Source: Haemonchus contortus (taxonomy: Eukaryota; Nematoda; Chromadorea; Rhabditida; Trichostrongylidae). From it: DNA of 64,000 nt. Made by a program: the position numbers and the translations under genes. Shown one piece after another: positions 34,607 to 46,210 of this stretch. Location of the stretch: contig LS997563.1 of assembly GCA_000469685.2 (NCBI GenBank), positions 2,624,781 to 2,688,780 of the forward strand. The letters run 5' to 3'. The notes beneath the pieces are model-generated. The model saw nothing but the letters and a program-made list of their open reading frames with translations, did not search any database and was not told the origin of the DNA. Position 1 is the first letter of the stretch. Every line of letters starts with the position of its first letter.

Positions 34607-35305
34607 GACTCAAGTGGTGCCGAGAAGCTTCTCCAAAAAAAATGCCGTATGAATGGATGGGTGAGAGAAACAACGACCTAACCAGCTAGTCAAGAAACGC
34701 AGTAATTCAAAAGTGTTACCATAGATCGGCTTGGCCGACTCAATAGTGTGTTCCCTATCATTATCTGGAATTAATGATGAGGCACCTGTCCCTAGATCGG
34801 CTTATTTGTAAACGGATGGGACGGAAAACTGAAGTTTCATCATTAAAGGACGGCTAGTAAACAACATGCAACGAGGACAAAAGAAAAACGATCTGTTTCA
34901 TAAGAGTTGCCTAGTTCAGTTGAATAAGGTCAGGCGGAACAGCCAAATGAGGTTATGAGATGTGCGCGCAGGTGAGTAGCCCTGGACAAGGTCAGCTTTA
35001 ATTGCATCGTCCTGGACAGACCTTATATTGCCCTCCGCCGCCTCATGCTTCCAATAAATGACTCTTCATTCCTACTTCTTCATTTCAATCCTATCGTATT
35101 TTCCTCACTGCTTTCGTTTCATTGCAGCCTAACACTTCCTCCCTTCTATGCTTTACTTTGAGAAGAATGAGACCGTTCTCTGAATTTGTATTTATATTTC
35201 ACGTATAGGTGAAATTTTCGTCTCGGCCTCTGTCAGGGATTTCGCTAGCCTGGGATTATCTATCGCGAAATCGTTCCGCTAATTAGCCTATCCACTATTT
35301 CAGTT

Positions 35306-38300
35306 ATGGAGGACAGTGAAGGACTGGAAACAAATGAAGTTTCGAACAGTCTGCCAATATACGCCCAACCTTCTAATTTTCGTGATCGTGCTACAGGAAG
35401 TGGAGCTCGTTTAATCCAAGGAAGTTTCTTGGAATCCAAGGTAGTTTAGACGGTGTAGAGCAACTTTCCGAATCTTCTCTCTTTCTAGAACTTTCGCCCT
35501 CTGATTAACATACTAGATTACCGAAAGAATGTCAATTACCATCTATAGACGTTGAGGGACGCCAATATACCAACATCTGCTTAATGCTTTTACATGATCA
35601 TGAGGCTACCATATCTATTCAATGTACAGTTCATGCGCAGGGAAAGCAGGAAGTCATGGACGAATTACTCTGCAAAAGTATCCTGTTACGATTGGGAAGA
35701 AGAGACTCAGCCATTAAGAAGGTTCTAAATGGAACTGGAGAATCAGGAGCCACGAAACCATAGGACATTTTATCTTCAAACGATAAATTTCGGAAGGCAT
35801 CTTTTCTCACAAGATTGGCGAGTTATGGGTAAAACATGGCCTGGGACAGGTCTTGAACCCGTACTTGTGCTTCCCTGCTATCCAGGGCTTAACAATTCCT
35901 GCATTTCTTATTAATGAAAAAGGAATTTCCCGTGGGAAATCTTATAGAACGTTGCAATCTGCAGACTGCAGCTTTCTAGGAAGTTCTACGTCATTAGATC
36001 TTTTTTGAAGGAGCCAGTGCCAACTATATCCGAAATAATCCGTTTTTCAGAAATCAAAGGCGAGTGTTCTCACCTATCAGGCAACAAAGTCCGGTTCTGA
36101 GAGACTCTATGATGTGGCGTATTGTGATGGATTGTTAAGTCTGAGCTTGCCGGGCACAGTAGCAGGTGATTGCCTAATGTTTATTGTTTATTGTTTGATA
36201 CGTCATAAAAGACATGCTGTTTACATGTTGAAAATGAATAAGAGTAACTCAAGCGATATAAAATGAAGCAAAGACAACAAAGACTCGGAAAAGACATAGC
36301 AAAAACTCTTACAAAAGACCCGACTTCATCTTAATCCGCTTTTTTAAGTGTAGTAGCTTGAGCTTTTCACTTACCGTCCGAGGGTTCCAAGTTCTCATGG
36401 AGCAGAGATAGCGCTCTTCCTTGTCGGGAATTTCTTCCCAAGGTTGCCAAGGTTTTCGCACACCGTGCTTTTTCTTGTGACGTAAAGAGGCATGTATTCC
36501 TAGAAGTCATAGGCTTCCGACAACAAGAGTTGCCATCCAGTTCCATTTGAGCCCTATGAAGGTGAATCAAAAGCCTATTTTCGAAAGGGAACTTTGAAGT
36601 CTCAAACAGTCTCAAAATGGAATAAAATTCTATTGGTTGTTTTCTAATTTTTTAACTATCCATTCTTCAGGCGTGGACAGAAGTGACACGATTTATTCGA
36701 CGATGCCACATCAACTGTTAAAGACAGTTGAAGCACATATGAAAAGGAAAACGCTCACAAGCAAAGGGTAACATGTTGCTCAAGTGGTGGATCTTTTTGA
36801 GTAAGTTTTTTTCAGAGAACCGAATTCGGGCAGTTCCTTTTCATCAAATTGCCTAAACGGTCGGTGTCCCACTGATCACGGCATACCGGAGCCGTCAGGT
36901 CTGAACTACCTGGGGTATCAAAGATACAACCAGGAAAGACAGAGTAAGAAGAGGTGACAGCTTATAGTCATTTATTTTTTTTTGCCAATCTGGCCTCTGG
37001 GTAGAGAAAGCCAAGCGGAGAGCAGCGCAACGTAGGATGCGCTAGTCATCCTAGTTTTGGACGTTCTACTCCCATGTTTCCAAGGTTGCCTTCTTGGTTC
37101 TGGTTCCGTTTGGTGGAACAAGAAGGCTGGCATGTACACCATGCTTGTACAAACCTGACGGTTTGTTACGGGGATCAATTTCATTTAAAAATGAGAGGCT
37201 TCACATAATCCCATGCTTGCATTTTTTTCCTATAAGTCGTTTCTGATTATAAAAGTGATTCATTGCAGGCAACCTCCCATCATCTCAGTCTCTAAGTTAT
37301 GTCTCTCTATTGACATCCGCAAGAACTGGGAGCGCGTGCTGTTGCGAATGGCTAAACGTCGGCACGTAGTAAGTTTAGGCTTTGACTGGTTACCTCTTCT
37401 GCACCACAGTCGTCTCTTCCAGATACGTGACGTTTCTTTCAACCTGAATGCCGGGGACATTTTGGCTATCATGTACACATCCGGTGAGTAGAGGAGATAT
37501 GTATGTTCCGCTCAACCCTGAGAATCGAAAATAGATAAGATCACCTTTTTACTTATAAAATCTTTTAGGCAAAGAGAATGCGCTTTGAGTGTGATCAGTT
37601 CAATTGTCAGTTAACGAAGCGGTAATCAGATGGGGCATCTCATGAGTTTCTTCACTCTGATTGTTTTCACTCTTTATAAAAAGATTTCAAGTCTGCAGCC
37701 ATCCTCTGCAGCCGAGAACCACACCAAGTGCATCCTAAGCTCTGAACTCAAATCACAACCATCTTCCCATGGCATACCCGTGGCAAGAGTATTGAAAAGA
37801 GAAGCACTTGATATATGAATGGCAACTTAACCCTTGATGGTGGCTTGGGCCACGTATAAATGCCTCAACGGGAGTAGCCACTACGAGATGGTAGGCTTAC
37901 TGGTGCTTTTACGCATAGTTCGTGCTACAGAGTAGAAGAAAAGTTTAGGGCAGTAGAAACGCCCGCGGTGCTCCACGGGAGCGATTGCTGACCGGTAGAG
38001 AGGAACCAGAACTGGAAGCGAGTAGTATTATTTAGGAAGATTGGCGTTCGAAAGTACTCAACTCTGAGATGGAATTCCTAAAGAAACTAGCAATCCAGAT
38101 CTATTGTCAGAAGAGCCATTTAAAAGCTAAAATTTAACTTTAACAAGACAGAAGTTTGAAAATATAAATTAAATTGAGTAAACAACTAGTAATTTGAAAA
38201 AAAATGAAAAACTAAAATAAATTTCACAAATTTAAATTTAACAGAAGCTCTTAACTTGATCACGATGCCTAGCTTATTCAGAAGCGGAAGTACAAGCTCT

Positions 38301-41300
38301 TCTTGATGTGCTTACCGGCAATTTTAACTCACATTGTCGAGTGTCGGGCGACTATTTCATCAATGGTCATCGTCTCAAACCCAAACAGTTTGCTTCGAGA
38401 ACAGGTCGGTTTTGGTGCCGAAAAAAGCGGCATGGAGATGTTGGGTTAAGTAGTTGCCTTCGAATCGAGCTTAAAGGAACGGAAAAAGATAATGATAAAA
38501 ATGACCGTCCTATCCTACCGTACTATTCAGCGCGCGTGACGTCGACTTACGTACCGCAGACGCTCACCGTAGTCGAATACCTTCGAATCAGCGCAGTACT
38601 CCATCCACCTGCCACTCGTGCTTTCAAAATTGAAAACATGGTGTGTTTGATGTTTATGGGTCTCAACGACTATATACTTTTGAATACGCCGAATGCGTGG
38701 AGGAGAAATTTGACAATTTCAACCCTCACTCTTAGTGACTCTGATTTTCCCAGCTATAACAGTTGTTGATGTACAAGTTCTATCACTACCACATACGACC
38801 ATTCTAAATTCTTCTCCTTGTAGTAGATTTTGGTTTATCTTGAAATCTCCTAGATCGATCAGTTGATGGCGACATTGGCCCTGGCACATCAACGTCATTC
38901 ACTTTGCTCCGGTCTCAAAAAGGCTGAACTGATCCGTTTGAAAATTGCGGCGGAACTTCTCAAAGACACAGGTAAGTATGGAAGAAACACGAGTTACTTT
39001 TCGGATTGTTCTAATGGTAAGTGGCTTGCTATCACACAGCATGGTTACGGGTTCGAGCTTTGGGCCGATATTCGCTTAATCAAATCAAGCCTTCCATTAC
39101 TCCGGGTCGGTTAATCGGTACCAGAATCATCTGGGAGGATAAAAGGCTGACTTGTACATCAGCTGGCCATCGCAAGTTAATGTATAGGCCATATACGCAT
39201 TCATTACACCACTACGATTCTGAATGGAAGTCCACTGCGTGGCACATCCTTCAGACGGGATTGATCAACCTCCAGGCTTCATCATTCTATCTTTCGTAGA
39301 GCTTTGGTTGTAAAATGGCTGACTTTGAACTGTATCAGCGCCGATTTAGAAAAGAAGCACACATGTCCCTAGACGAAGTAGATCCTTTTCGGATTTTTTA
39401 TGGAGATAGAAAAGAAGTTAAAAACAGTGGGGAAATCGGAAGAGGGAAAACGAAAAAAAGATTTTAAAAAAATGTGAAAAATGTGGAAAATGTGAAAACA
39501 CAGACATCGATGGAGAAGTTCCTGCTTGTTGAAGGGAACCCTCAACACCTTAACGGATTTCAGAATACCATTCCGGCCGACAGAGGACAGTTTTCTGAGT
39601 AAGATTGCCTGCCAGAAGCTCATTCACATGAACTTTTCAGATATTCTAATCTGTGACAATATAGCCAAATACATGGACGTTTGTGAGACAGCTTTTATCG
39701 TTGACTACCTACGCGACTGGGCGATCAAACTTAACAGAATCGTTATCATGGCGATCGCTCCTCCATCTTTCGAAATTATGCTGATGTTTTCCCATTGTAC
39801 GAGTTTGTTCAGTTCCTCCATTGTCAAGTTGGAGCGTTGAAGAATCACGGAAAAAAACTTTTCCAGGCGCTCTGCTAACTTCTGGACAACTGGTGTATTT
39901 CGGTTGCCCCAGCAAAATGACCCAGTACTTCTCTTCAATCGGTTTTCCGTGTCCCAAGTTCAAGAACCCTTGCGATTTCTACGGTGAGGAGTTTTTCATC
40001 CACCTTCAAGTTAAGAACCTCCAACAGGGCGTTTGAGGAAACTCCCCTTCCTTCAAACAGTGCATTTTTACAAAAGGCACTTGTATAAGCCGATGATAGG
40101 GGAATTATAACGATATCGAGCATGACAATGGGATGCATAACTCTCAGTTGATCTCGCCACCCATGACCATCAGTCATCAGAAGCCTCCACCGAGTCCTCT
40201 TCCCGAATCGAAAAACTTATTCGCTGTTGGAAGCCGCTGGATTCCAACCCATTGGAAGTGACCAAATCGACGATCTCTCCGATGCTCTGTAGACCTTCCG
40301 TTATCGACACCATAGAAGCCTTGTGTAGGTAAGGCTGCCCAATCGTTGCAAATACTTTCCATTCATAATGTCGAGACTTAAAAAATTCAAAAGATGTATG
40401 TTACCTTCTTTGCAGGCAAAACTGGTACGAGTTGACCAATAACTCGGCCAAATCGTTCTGGGAACCAATAACGGCTCTACTAATGGCATGCATGATAGGT
40501 GTAGCTTTTTTCGCTCTAACGAAGGAAAAACGATCAAGTGCAAGTGATAGAATTGGCTTAGTACTAGCATTGTCCTATTACGGAGCGATCCCTTGGATAT
40601 TCACGGTAATTCAGAAAGGTGAAGATCTACAGATTGGATGACCTTGAGCTTTGAATGCTTCCGCTTTCTTGAGAGCAGTTCCGAACATATTCAATTTCAA
40701 TCGTTTTCTTGTTTCAGCCAATGAACGAAAAAGAACAATCTACGAGATGTTCTGGAAAGCTGGAGTTTCAACAACCTTATTCGTTATTCTGGAGGTGATC
40801 TTTCTGAGGATTTTCTCCAGTCCGAACTTCAGCATGGCCACCTCATTGAAAGAGGGCAAATAAGAGAGCAGGATACACCTTCTTCACCTTCAGCTATCGT
40901 TAAGTAGTTGATCTGCTGCAAACGGCACCTATGGTTTTTGGTGTTGCCTTTTTCGGCTTTATTTCACTATTCAAGCCTTATTTACTACTTCGCAAGCGTT
41001 CTGTTACAAAATTAGCCCCCTAACTTCTCAAGATCAAACCTTTTCTTTTTAGTTTCTCATGGAGCTGCCGTTACTAACACTCACAGTGGCGTTCTATTCC
41101 ATACCAGTGCCTTTCCTAGCGGGTGAGCTACTATACACACTTTGCGATACCTCACTCTGCAAACATTCCCTTATATTTTCTACGGTTGTGATATTTTAGC
41201 CATGAACATCTCCACGAGTCATTACTTGTTGTGGTTTTTGTCGTTTTTTGCCATCATTTACACTCATCTACTTTTGTGGCGACTAGTCTCGAAAGCTTTC

Positions 41301-43573
41301 GTCTTCTTGTGTCCTAATCCGGGATTAGCGTTTTTCGGAACTGGTGGGATTCATACATTAGCCACAGTAAAATCTTATAGATCATAATAACGTTATTTAG
41401 TTGCGCTGTTCACCATCTCTTATCTGACATCCGGACTCGTCGTACATCCAGCAGAACAGCAGTCCCTTGTGTTCTACTCACATTGGTTATCACCCCACAG
41501 GTGGATTACCCAAGCTCTGCTAGAATCGGAGTATCTGGGTGAGTTTTCCTAATGAGAGAATATTTTCTTTTAGAAACGATATTGATACTTTAACCGTTTT
41601 ATTGGGGGAGAAACTTCTAAATTATTAGGTCCCAATCTACCGACAAGTGTCATGAAGGCTTAACTTGGACACGCGAACAAAAGAGAGATGTGGCAAATCT
41701 GACTTCACACTCTGAAACTTCTTCTACTCAATGAATGGGTAAAGGATAATGACTTGGGAGTTGACCAATCCCGTCTGGGGGATGCGCTACCGTTCAGAAT
41801 CGCAGTAGCGGATTCAATACATCTGTGCCCTATACAATGACTTACTGTGACCAGCCGATGTACAAGTCAATGCTTTTAGCCTTCCTGACGAATCTGATGC
41901 AACCTAGATCTGCATCTGCCTTTGCTAACCAAACCTTCCATCCACGATTACGATTTCACATTCAAATTTGATGTGCGGGCCCTCTACGACGCTAAATTGA
42001 GACTGGAGCTGTTCAGTTGCACTCCTAATTGGCATGGTGCATGCCTGGTGATGTGCAGGAGCAGCGCTGGCGTCTGAGCATCTTCACGATAGGATAAGCT
42101 CTGAATTGGGTGAGATGAAGCCCTTTCAGTTGGTAGCCTACAAGCAAGCGTACCTGTGGGTCTATAGTGCCAGAGAAAAGTTGCGCAGTAGGTATTGATA
42201 TCTACCGCGTTTTTCTACTCGATAAGCCGACTAGTAACTGGCAGAATCACCGGTAGAGGCGAAGAAGGCGGCAAAGAACGCCGTTTAGACTTGATTTTTT
42301 GTTAACTGCCATTATCTCGCTGCAGTACGCGTTCCGAAAGTCTCACAAGGTTGGCGATTTATGGAGAAAACTTCAGCCTCGAACGGGACTGAGTCTCGGT
42401 GGTGTAGGGGATAGAGCACGGTGCCCAGAAAGCACAAGTACGGGTTCGAGTCCCGTCCGAGCCTGAACTTATGTCCATAAATCGCCAATCTTGTATTAAG
42501 AAAGCCGTGTTCGCTTATTATGTAATTAATTATGAAGTCGGAGATCTCATAAATTATTCACCATTAATTTTGAGACTGTCCCTCAGCTTTTCAAATGCCC
42601 TTTTTCAATTGTAGGAAGCAATGTGATCCAGACGGCCCTTGGAATGGCAGCAAACAACTCCGAACTAATAGTCGGATGTGAAAGAAAAGAAGTGCTCGCG
42701 AAGAAGATACTAGATGTAAGTCGCACCAGTTTTGTAAGTTAGTGGAAGAGTGCTATTTGTCTAATTATTATTTATTTATTTATTTATTTTTATTCAAAGA
42801 CACCCAGGGGTGTGTCATACGGCACAAACGCAGAGCGAGGCGATGGTCCTAGTTGACGACTGAGTCGACCAGATGTTTAAGCGCCCAGTTTATGAAGAAC
42901 ACTGGAATAAGCAGCAGATATTGAATTCGATCACAAATTGGCTGCAAAGCAGAACAGACGTTCTTGAGCTGAATTCCCTTCCTGTGAACGTAACATCAAA
43001 ATCTCATTGCCCCTACCTGAGTTTAATATTTGATACGGCTCCACAGTTTGACTTATTCGAAACCGCAGCTCCTTCAGTGTAATCTGCTGAACCGGACTGA
43101 TTGTGACCGTTTCTTCAAAGGAGGCCCACTCGTGATCCGTTCGGAAGGCCTGCCAAAACACACGATTTTTAGACTTCGTGAAGAGTCCTTCAAAAAAACA
43201 AAAACAGACAGACCAAACATTATTCGTTCGGCCTTTTCCTTAGTAATATAGAAGCTGCCCGCACTCGGCAAAGGGTTTCTACCCTGGCTGTCAACTAAAG
43301 TTTACTTTAATCTCTCGTAGATGCTTTAGTTCCTTTTTTCAGACTCCTATCTATACGATATCGCAGTGTTCGTCCACACGAGGGTCACAATTGCTTTACT
43401 TCCATGGCTTCACAGAACCATTCACCAGTGCTCGCTTCCTTTCACCAAATTTCTTTTTCGGCTGTTCTGTTATGTTGTCGTGGATCTTAGTTGTTTTCTT
43501 GATGCTTACATGTTTTGCTGGATGCTCACATTCATTTATTTCAAAAGAAATGCACAAATATCAAAATGTATAA
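35306..43573 (+). CDS. ABCG half-transporter B (ABCG8-like), degenerate ATPase domain
   Basis: Seventeen exons: 35306-35440, 36051-36133, 37269-37368, 37423-37483, 38282-38404, 38531-38640, 38854-38971, 39641-39796, 39867-39983, 40148-40328, 40416-40618, 40718-40794, 41053-41122, 41200-41343, 41401-41538, 42615-42715, 43343-43573. All phases close to a 715-residue frame. The NBD aligns without gaps, yet motifs are lost: YTSEAEVQALLDVLTG where GxxGxGKTTLL is expected, CSGLKKAE at the signature, ICDNIAKYMD at Walker B and AIAPPSFE at the H-loop. The linker ([23 protein letters not shown]) is ABCG8-like. Six hydrophobic segments follow, with a GCERKEVLAKK..C loop before the last helix and an end at MHKYQNV. 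The ATG follows TTTCAG by two bases (trans-splicing likely). It may form a heterodimer with the divergent ABCG gene A; substrate unknown, sterol by analogy only. Confidence 0.85.
35795..35895 (-). repeat. tRNA-like repeat family 2, fragment
   Basis: Contains CACAAGATTGGCGAGTTATGGGT, then GGTCTTGAACCCGTACTTGTGCTT. It matches the flank and T-arm part of the unit at 42345-42498 in inverse orientation. It is in intron 1 of ABCG gene B. Confidence 0.55.
39010..39295 (+). mobile_element. tRNA-derived SINE copy (plus), ABCG-B intron 7
   Basis: Head CTAATGGTAAGTGGC, B-box GGGTTCGAGCT, then CCAGAATCATCTGGGAGGAT, GGCCATATACGC, CCACTACGATTCTGAATGG and GGGATTGATCAACC. Confidence 0.78.
41750..41950 (-). 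mobile_element. tRNA-derived SINE, 3' part (minus), ABCG-B intron 15
   Basis: Plus-strand text AATCCCGTCTGGGGGATGCGC, AGAATCGCAGTAGCGGATTCAATAC and CCTATACAATGACTTAC is the reverse of the family body. The tRNA-like head is lost. Confidence 0.68.
42345..42498. repeat. foldback element with tRNA-like centre
   Basis: Left arm (ACAAGGTTGGCGATTTATGG and on) and right arm (CCATAAATCGCCAATCTTGT) are inverted copies of about 50 bp. The centre, about 42392-42463, reads like a tRNA: acceptor GTCTCGG against CCGAGCC (one mismatch), D-arm GTGT...GCAC, a 4-bp anticodon stem GTGC/GCAC with loop CCAGAAA (would-be anticodon AGA), and a perfect T-arm ACGGG-TTCGAGT-CCCGT. Base 33 is C instead of T and the anticodon stem is short, so a working tRNA is unlikely. 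Two related fragments lie at 30345 and 35795. Confidence 0.6.
42765..42795. repeat. TTTA simple repeat
   Basis: A run of TTAT/TTTA units in intron 16 of ABCG gene B. Confidence 0.8.
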
Positions 43574-43946
43574 ATTGTGGGACGGAAAAATCTTCTACAA
43601 ACTGTTTCCGTGGTTTAATGAGCGCAGAGTTCCTTGCTTGTACATTGAGGAAGGGTTTGTTATAGTGTAATACCTCACTCGATATGCCTTCGACATTATG
43701 ATGTTGCCGTTGACCCGGCGTAATTCTCTGAGAAACCTGAGACACTTCCGATGGACCCACCTAGTGTTGTGACGGGTCTGGTGAAAGTGCTGTGCAGTCA
43801 CAAAGTCACGCCGACCACAATAGGAACCAGCAATCAACGAAACCCTGGGTTTGCCACAGAACCTTTTCACTTCTCATACAATATAGATTCGACCTGGAAA
43901 AGTAAGCATAAGACACCGGACGTAGTAACTGCCATTCTTGGGAGAC

Positions 43947-44192
43947 GGCAGTAGGAACGGTTTTGTGTAACCGATCCGCCGCGCGCGGCTGTCGTGGACC
44001 ATTTGCCTCGTTATAACAGTTCTAACGTTCTTCATACAGCTCAATTGCTATGCTATTATTACTTTCGGTATGATTCTACTGTTAATTCCTTTGTCCCTGT
44101 ATTTCTTACTTGCTGCTGCCTTATGAGACATTCCTTCGCGCGCGGAGTCTCTCGCCGCGACGAGACAATTTCGTTCCTACTGCACCACACCC
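43947..44192 (+). mobile_element. MITE family 1, copy 2 (both ends present)
   Basis: Same ends and order as copy 1 (GGCAGTAGGAACGG...CGTTCCTACTGCACCACACCC), with point differences and small indels. It lies 374 bases after the ABCG-B stop codon. Confidence 0.75.
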
Positions 44193-46210
44193 GCCATTTT
44201 CTACTCGTCATCTAAGTCTTGACTTGGAGGTAGATAGTGTTCAAAAATTCGTCAAAATGAATGTTACTCATTGATATTGTTTAGAAGGTGTGGGAACTCA
44301 TAGATATTGTTTGTGAAAGTTTTGTTTGTTTGGTTTTACTGTTATACCGTATCCTTTTACCGTAATCTTTTAAGAGTTTGTTTGTACGTGTGAAATGAAT
44401 AGTAAAAACTATACGAACATTGTGTAGCGGATGAAAAAGGAAGAGGACGTGACCGTCAGCAACCAAAAACGGCTTTATTAAAGCCCGTATATGGAATGAT
44501 TCAGAATGTCCCAGACTACCTGTGCGAACGTAACCCCACGGCTTTGCTTTGTGATCTCTGTCTATCTGCAGTTTGCCTGTCCATCCCAAGTTAATGGAAT
44601 CATTGATGGTAGTAACTGACCGCTATCAACAGTAAGGGGCAATATTTCTAGAGATGAGTATGATTCAGGGAACAATGCGTGATAAGAAGATCTGTTAGGG
44701 CTGATACGAGGAGAGAGACTGCCGCCATTCAACCGTATTCACAACACAAGCCAACTTTCCGAAGTGGAGAAAAATGAGTTTAACCAAGGTAAAGAGAGAA
44801 GAAGTAAAGCTTGGAAGCGATACAGGACCTGGAGATGGAAACAAGAAGTAAAGTCGATAAAGGAATCTATTGTAGTTGGGAAAGACAAGCGAAAATTCAG
44901 CTATGGCTGTGAGAATTTCGCCTTCAAAACTGTAGAGGGCCTGGATTTAGGAAGGATGTTGCCATTCTAAGTGACCAGCTGAAGATGAGAAAAGGAGAGC
45001 CTATTTCACTATAGGGTATCGAACAGCTAATATTTCGTGAAAACTAAAAACTAGCCCATCATCTCAATCATCTCACCCCCAGAGCTTTTTGAGACTAAGT
45101 TTAAAAACTTCATATTTCTGGCTAAATGAGGTTTCCATTACAAGTGGCGAAGCCGGCTACCCTTCCTTCACTGCGCTCTCGTAGCCAGTGTTGACGAGGA
45201 ACCCCTCCCCCACTTCCCATTTACATTTCCGCCATTAATACTTATGATTGTGCAACTTTGTAGAAGATATTAGTACTTTTAAGGGTATATGCATTATTAA
45301 GTAAGTAGTAGGAATAACCAGAAAAAAGATTAGCATTGCCCCGATTTTTGCTGACGACTGCATTTCTGAATTCTCTTGCAAAATGTCGTGAGCATCTACC
45401 CTCCCGAACTCCTGCTGATCTTTGGGAATTTTACTCATTCCACTATTCACTCTAAATTCTGCATTGCCGAGGGAGCATGACCAATGCGCGCTCCCCTTCT
45501 ACAGAGGTTACGGCATACGGTAGGTATTGATGTACGTAGCAGGTGTTCAGACGGGCTAATCAATCTGACGGTCTTATAATTGAGAAGTGGCCAGTAATTT
45601 CCGTGATCAACTTCATTCGATCTACTTATCAGTTAGTCTGTAGATATATTATATATTTCTTCTTTTCGATTCATATTACTCTCATTCTTCTCTGTTCCGC
45701 TAATGTTGAAGTCTTATGGGCCACTTTATGGTTGGACGGCGGGCCTGATTTGGCTTCAATGATGAGCTCTCCATATGACGAGTGTGGCATGGTTGAAAAG
45801 ACCGTGCGCCCCGGATTTAAGCGTTTTTCTTATTTTAAACAAAGAAATTAATTCTATATAGATGGCATTCAAGAGAATTGTAGGGAGTCCCATCGTTTTA
45901 AGAACCTTACTTTGTGGTTGATTATACGGGTCCAGTCGAACTCCTTCAGGACTTGCGCATGGCTAAGATCAAGGGTAAATTCGAGGCATTGAACCTTATT
46001 CCAGTGACAAGCCTTTGTTAAAACTAATTAGTGGGAATCGACTCTCATCATATCAGTCACAATATTTGCCAAATATGTCGCGTTATCTCTATTTTTTCAA
46101 ATAGGTCATGTATTCGTTGTCAGTTTCGAGCAACTGATTAGCTGTTGTGCACTTTCATCTTTCCCTTCTGAACTTATACTCTAGAACATTCCATTTCAGA
46201 TGCGTGAGAA
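44193..46210. other. intergenic stretch, one possible small membrane-protein ORF
   Basis: No gene is clearly recognised. A minus-strand frame at 45235-45450 encodes about 68-71 residues with one strong hydrophobic segment (IGAMLIFFLVIPTTYLIMHIPL). An AATGCAG acceptor-like sequence lies about 20-30 bases upstream of its two candidate ATGs. It could be an exon of a small one- or two-helix protein, but no second exon was found and no family is certain. Confidence 0.35.

Larger units (their letters stand above)
32971..35305. promoter_or_regulatory. shared 5' region of the divergent ABCG pair
   Basis: The 2.3 kb between the two start codons must hold the regulatory sequence of both genes, unless further upstream exons exist. 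It contains a truncated copy of MITE family 1 (33139-33350), a short AT-rich block (about 33670-33700) and a perfect 28-bp tandem duplication at 34551-34606. No coding exon is recognised in it. The sequence alone does not show particular factor-binding sites. Confidence 0.5.

Noticed and set aside
37569..37593. An alternative exon after 37483 (acceptor AG at 37567-37568) that would give TSGKEN and seem to restore a Walker A Gly-Lys.
   Set aside because: It meets a stop codon within six codons and has no usable donor before it, whereas the exon at 38282 continues in phase and aligns without gaps to the rest of the ABCG P-loop helix.
42392..42463. A functional tRNA-Ser(AGA) gene.
   Set aside because: Base 33 is not T, the anticodon stem has only four pairs, one acceptor pair is broken, and it sits inside an inverted repeat with related fragments elsewhere.
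45235..45450. A VMA21-like V-ATPase assembly factor.
   Set aside because: Only one hydrophobic segment is present and the second helix exon could not be found; the similarity is too weak.
45543..45851. A 102-codon plus-strand protein.
   Set aside because: Composition is unremarkable, no family match or splice context, and it lies in a repeat-like region.
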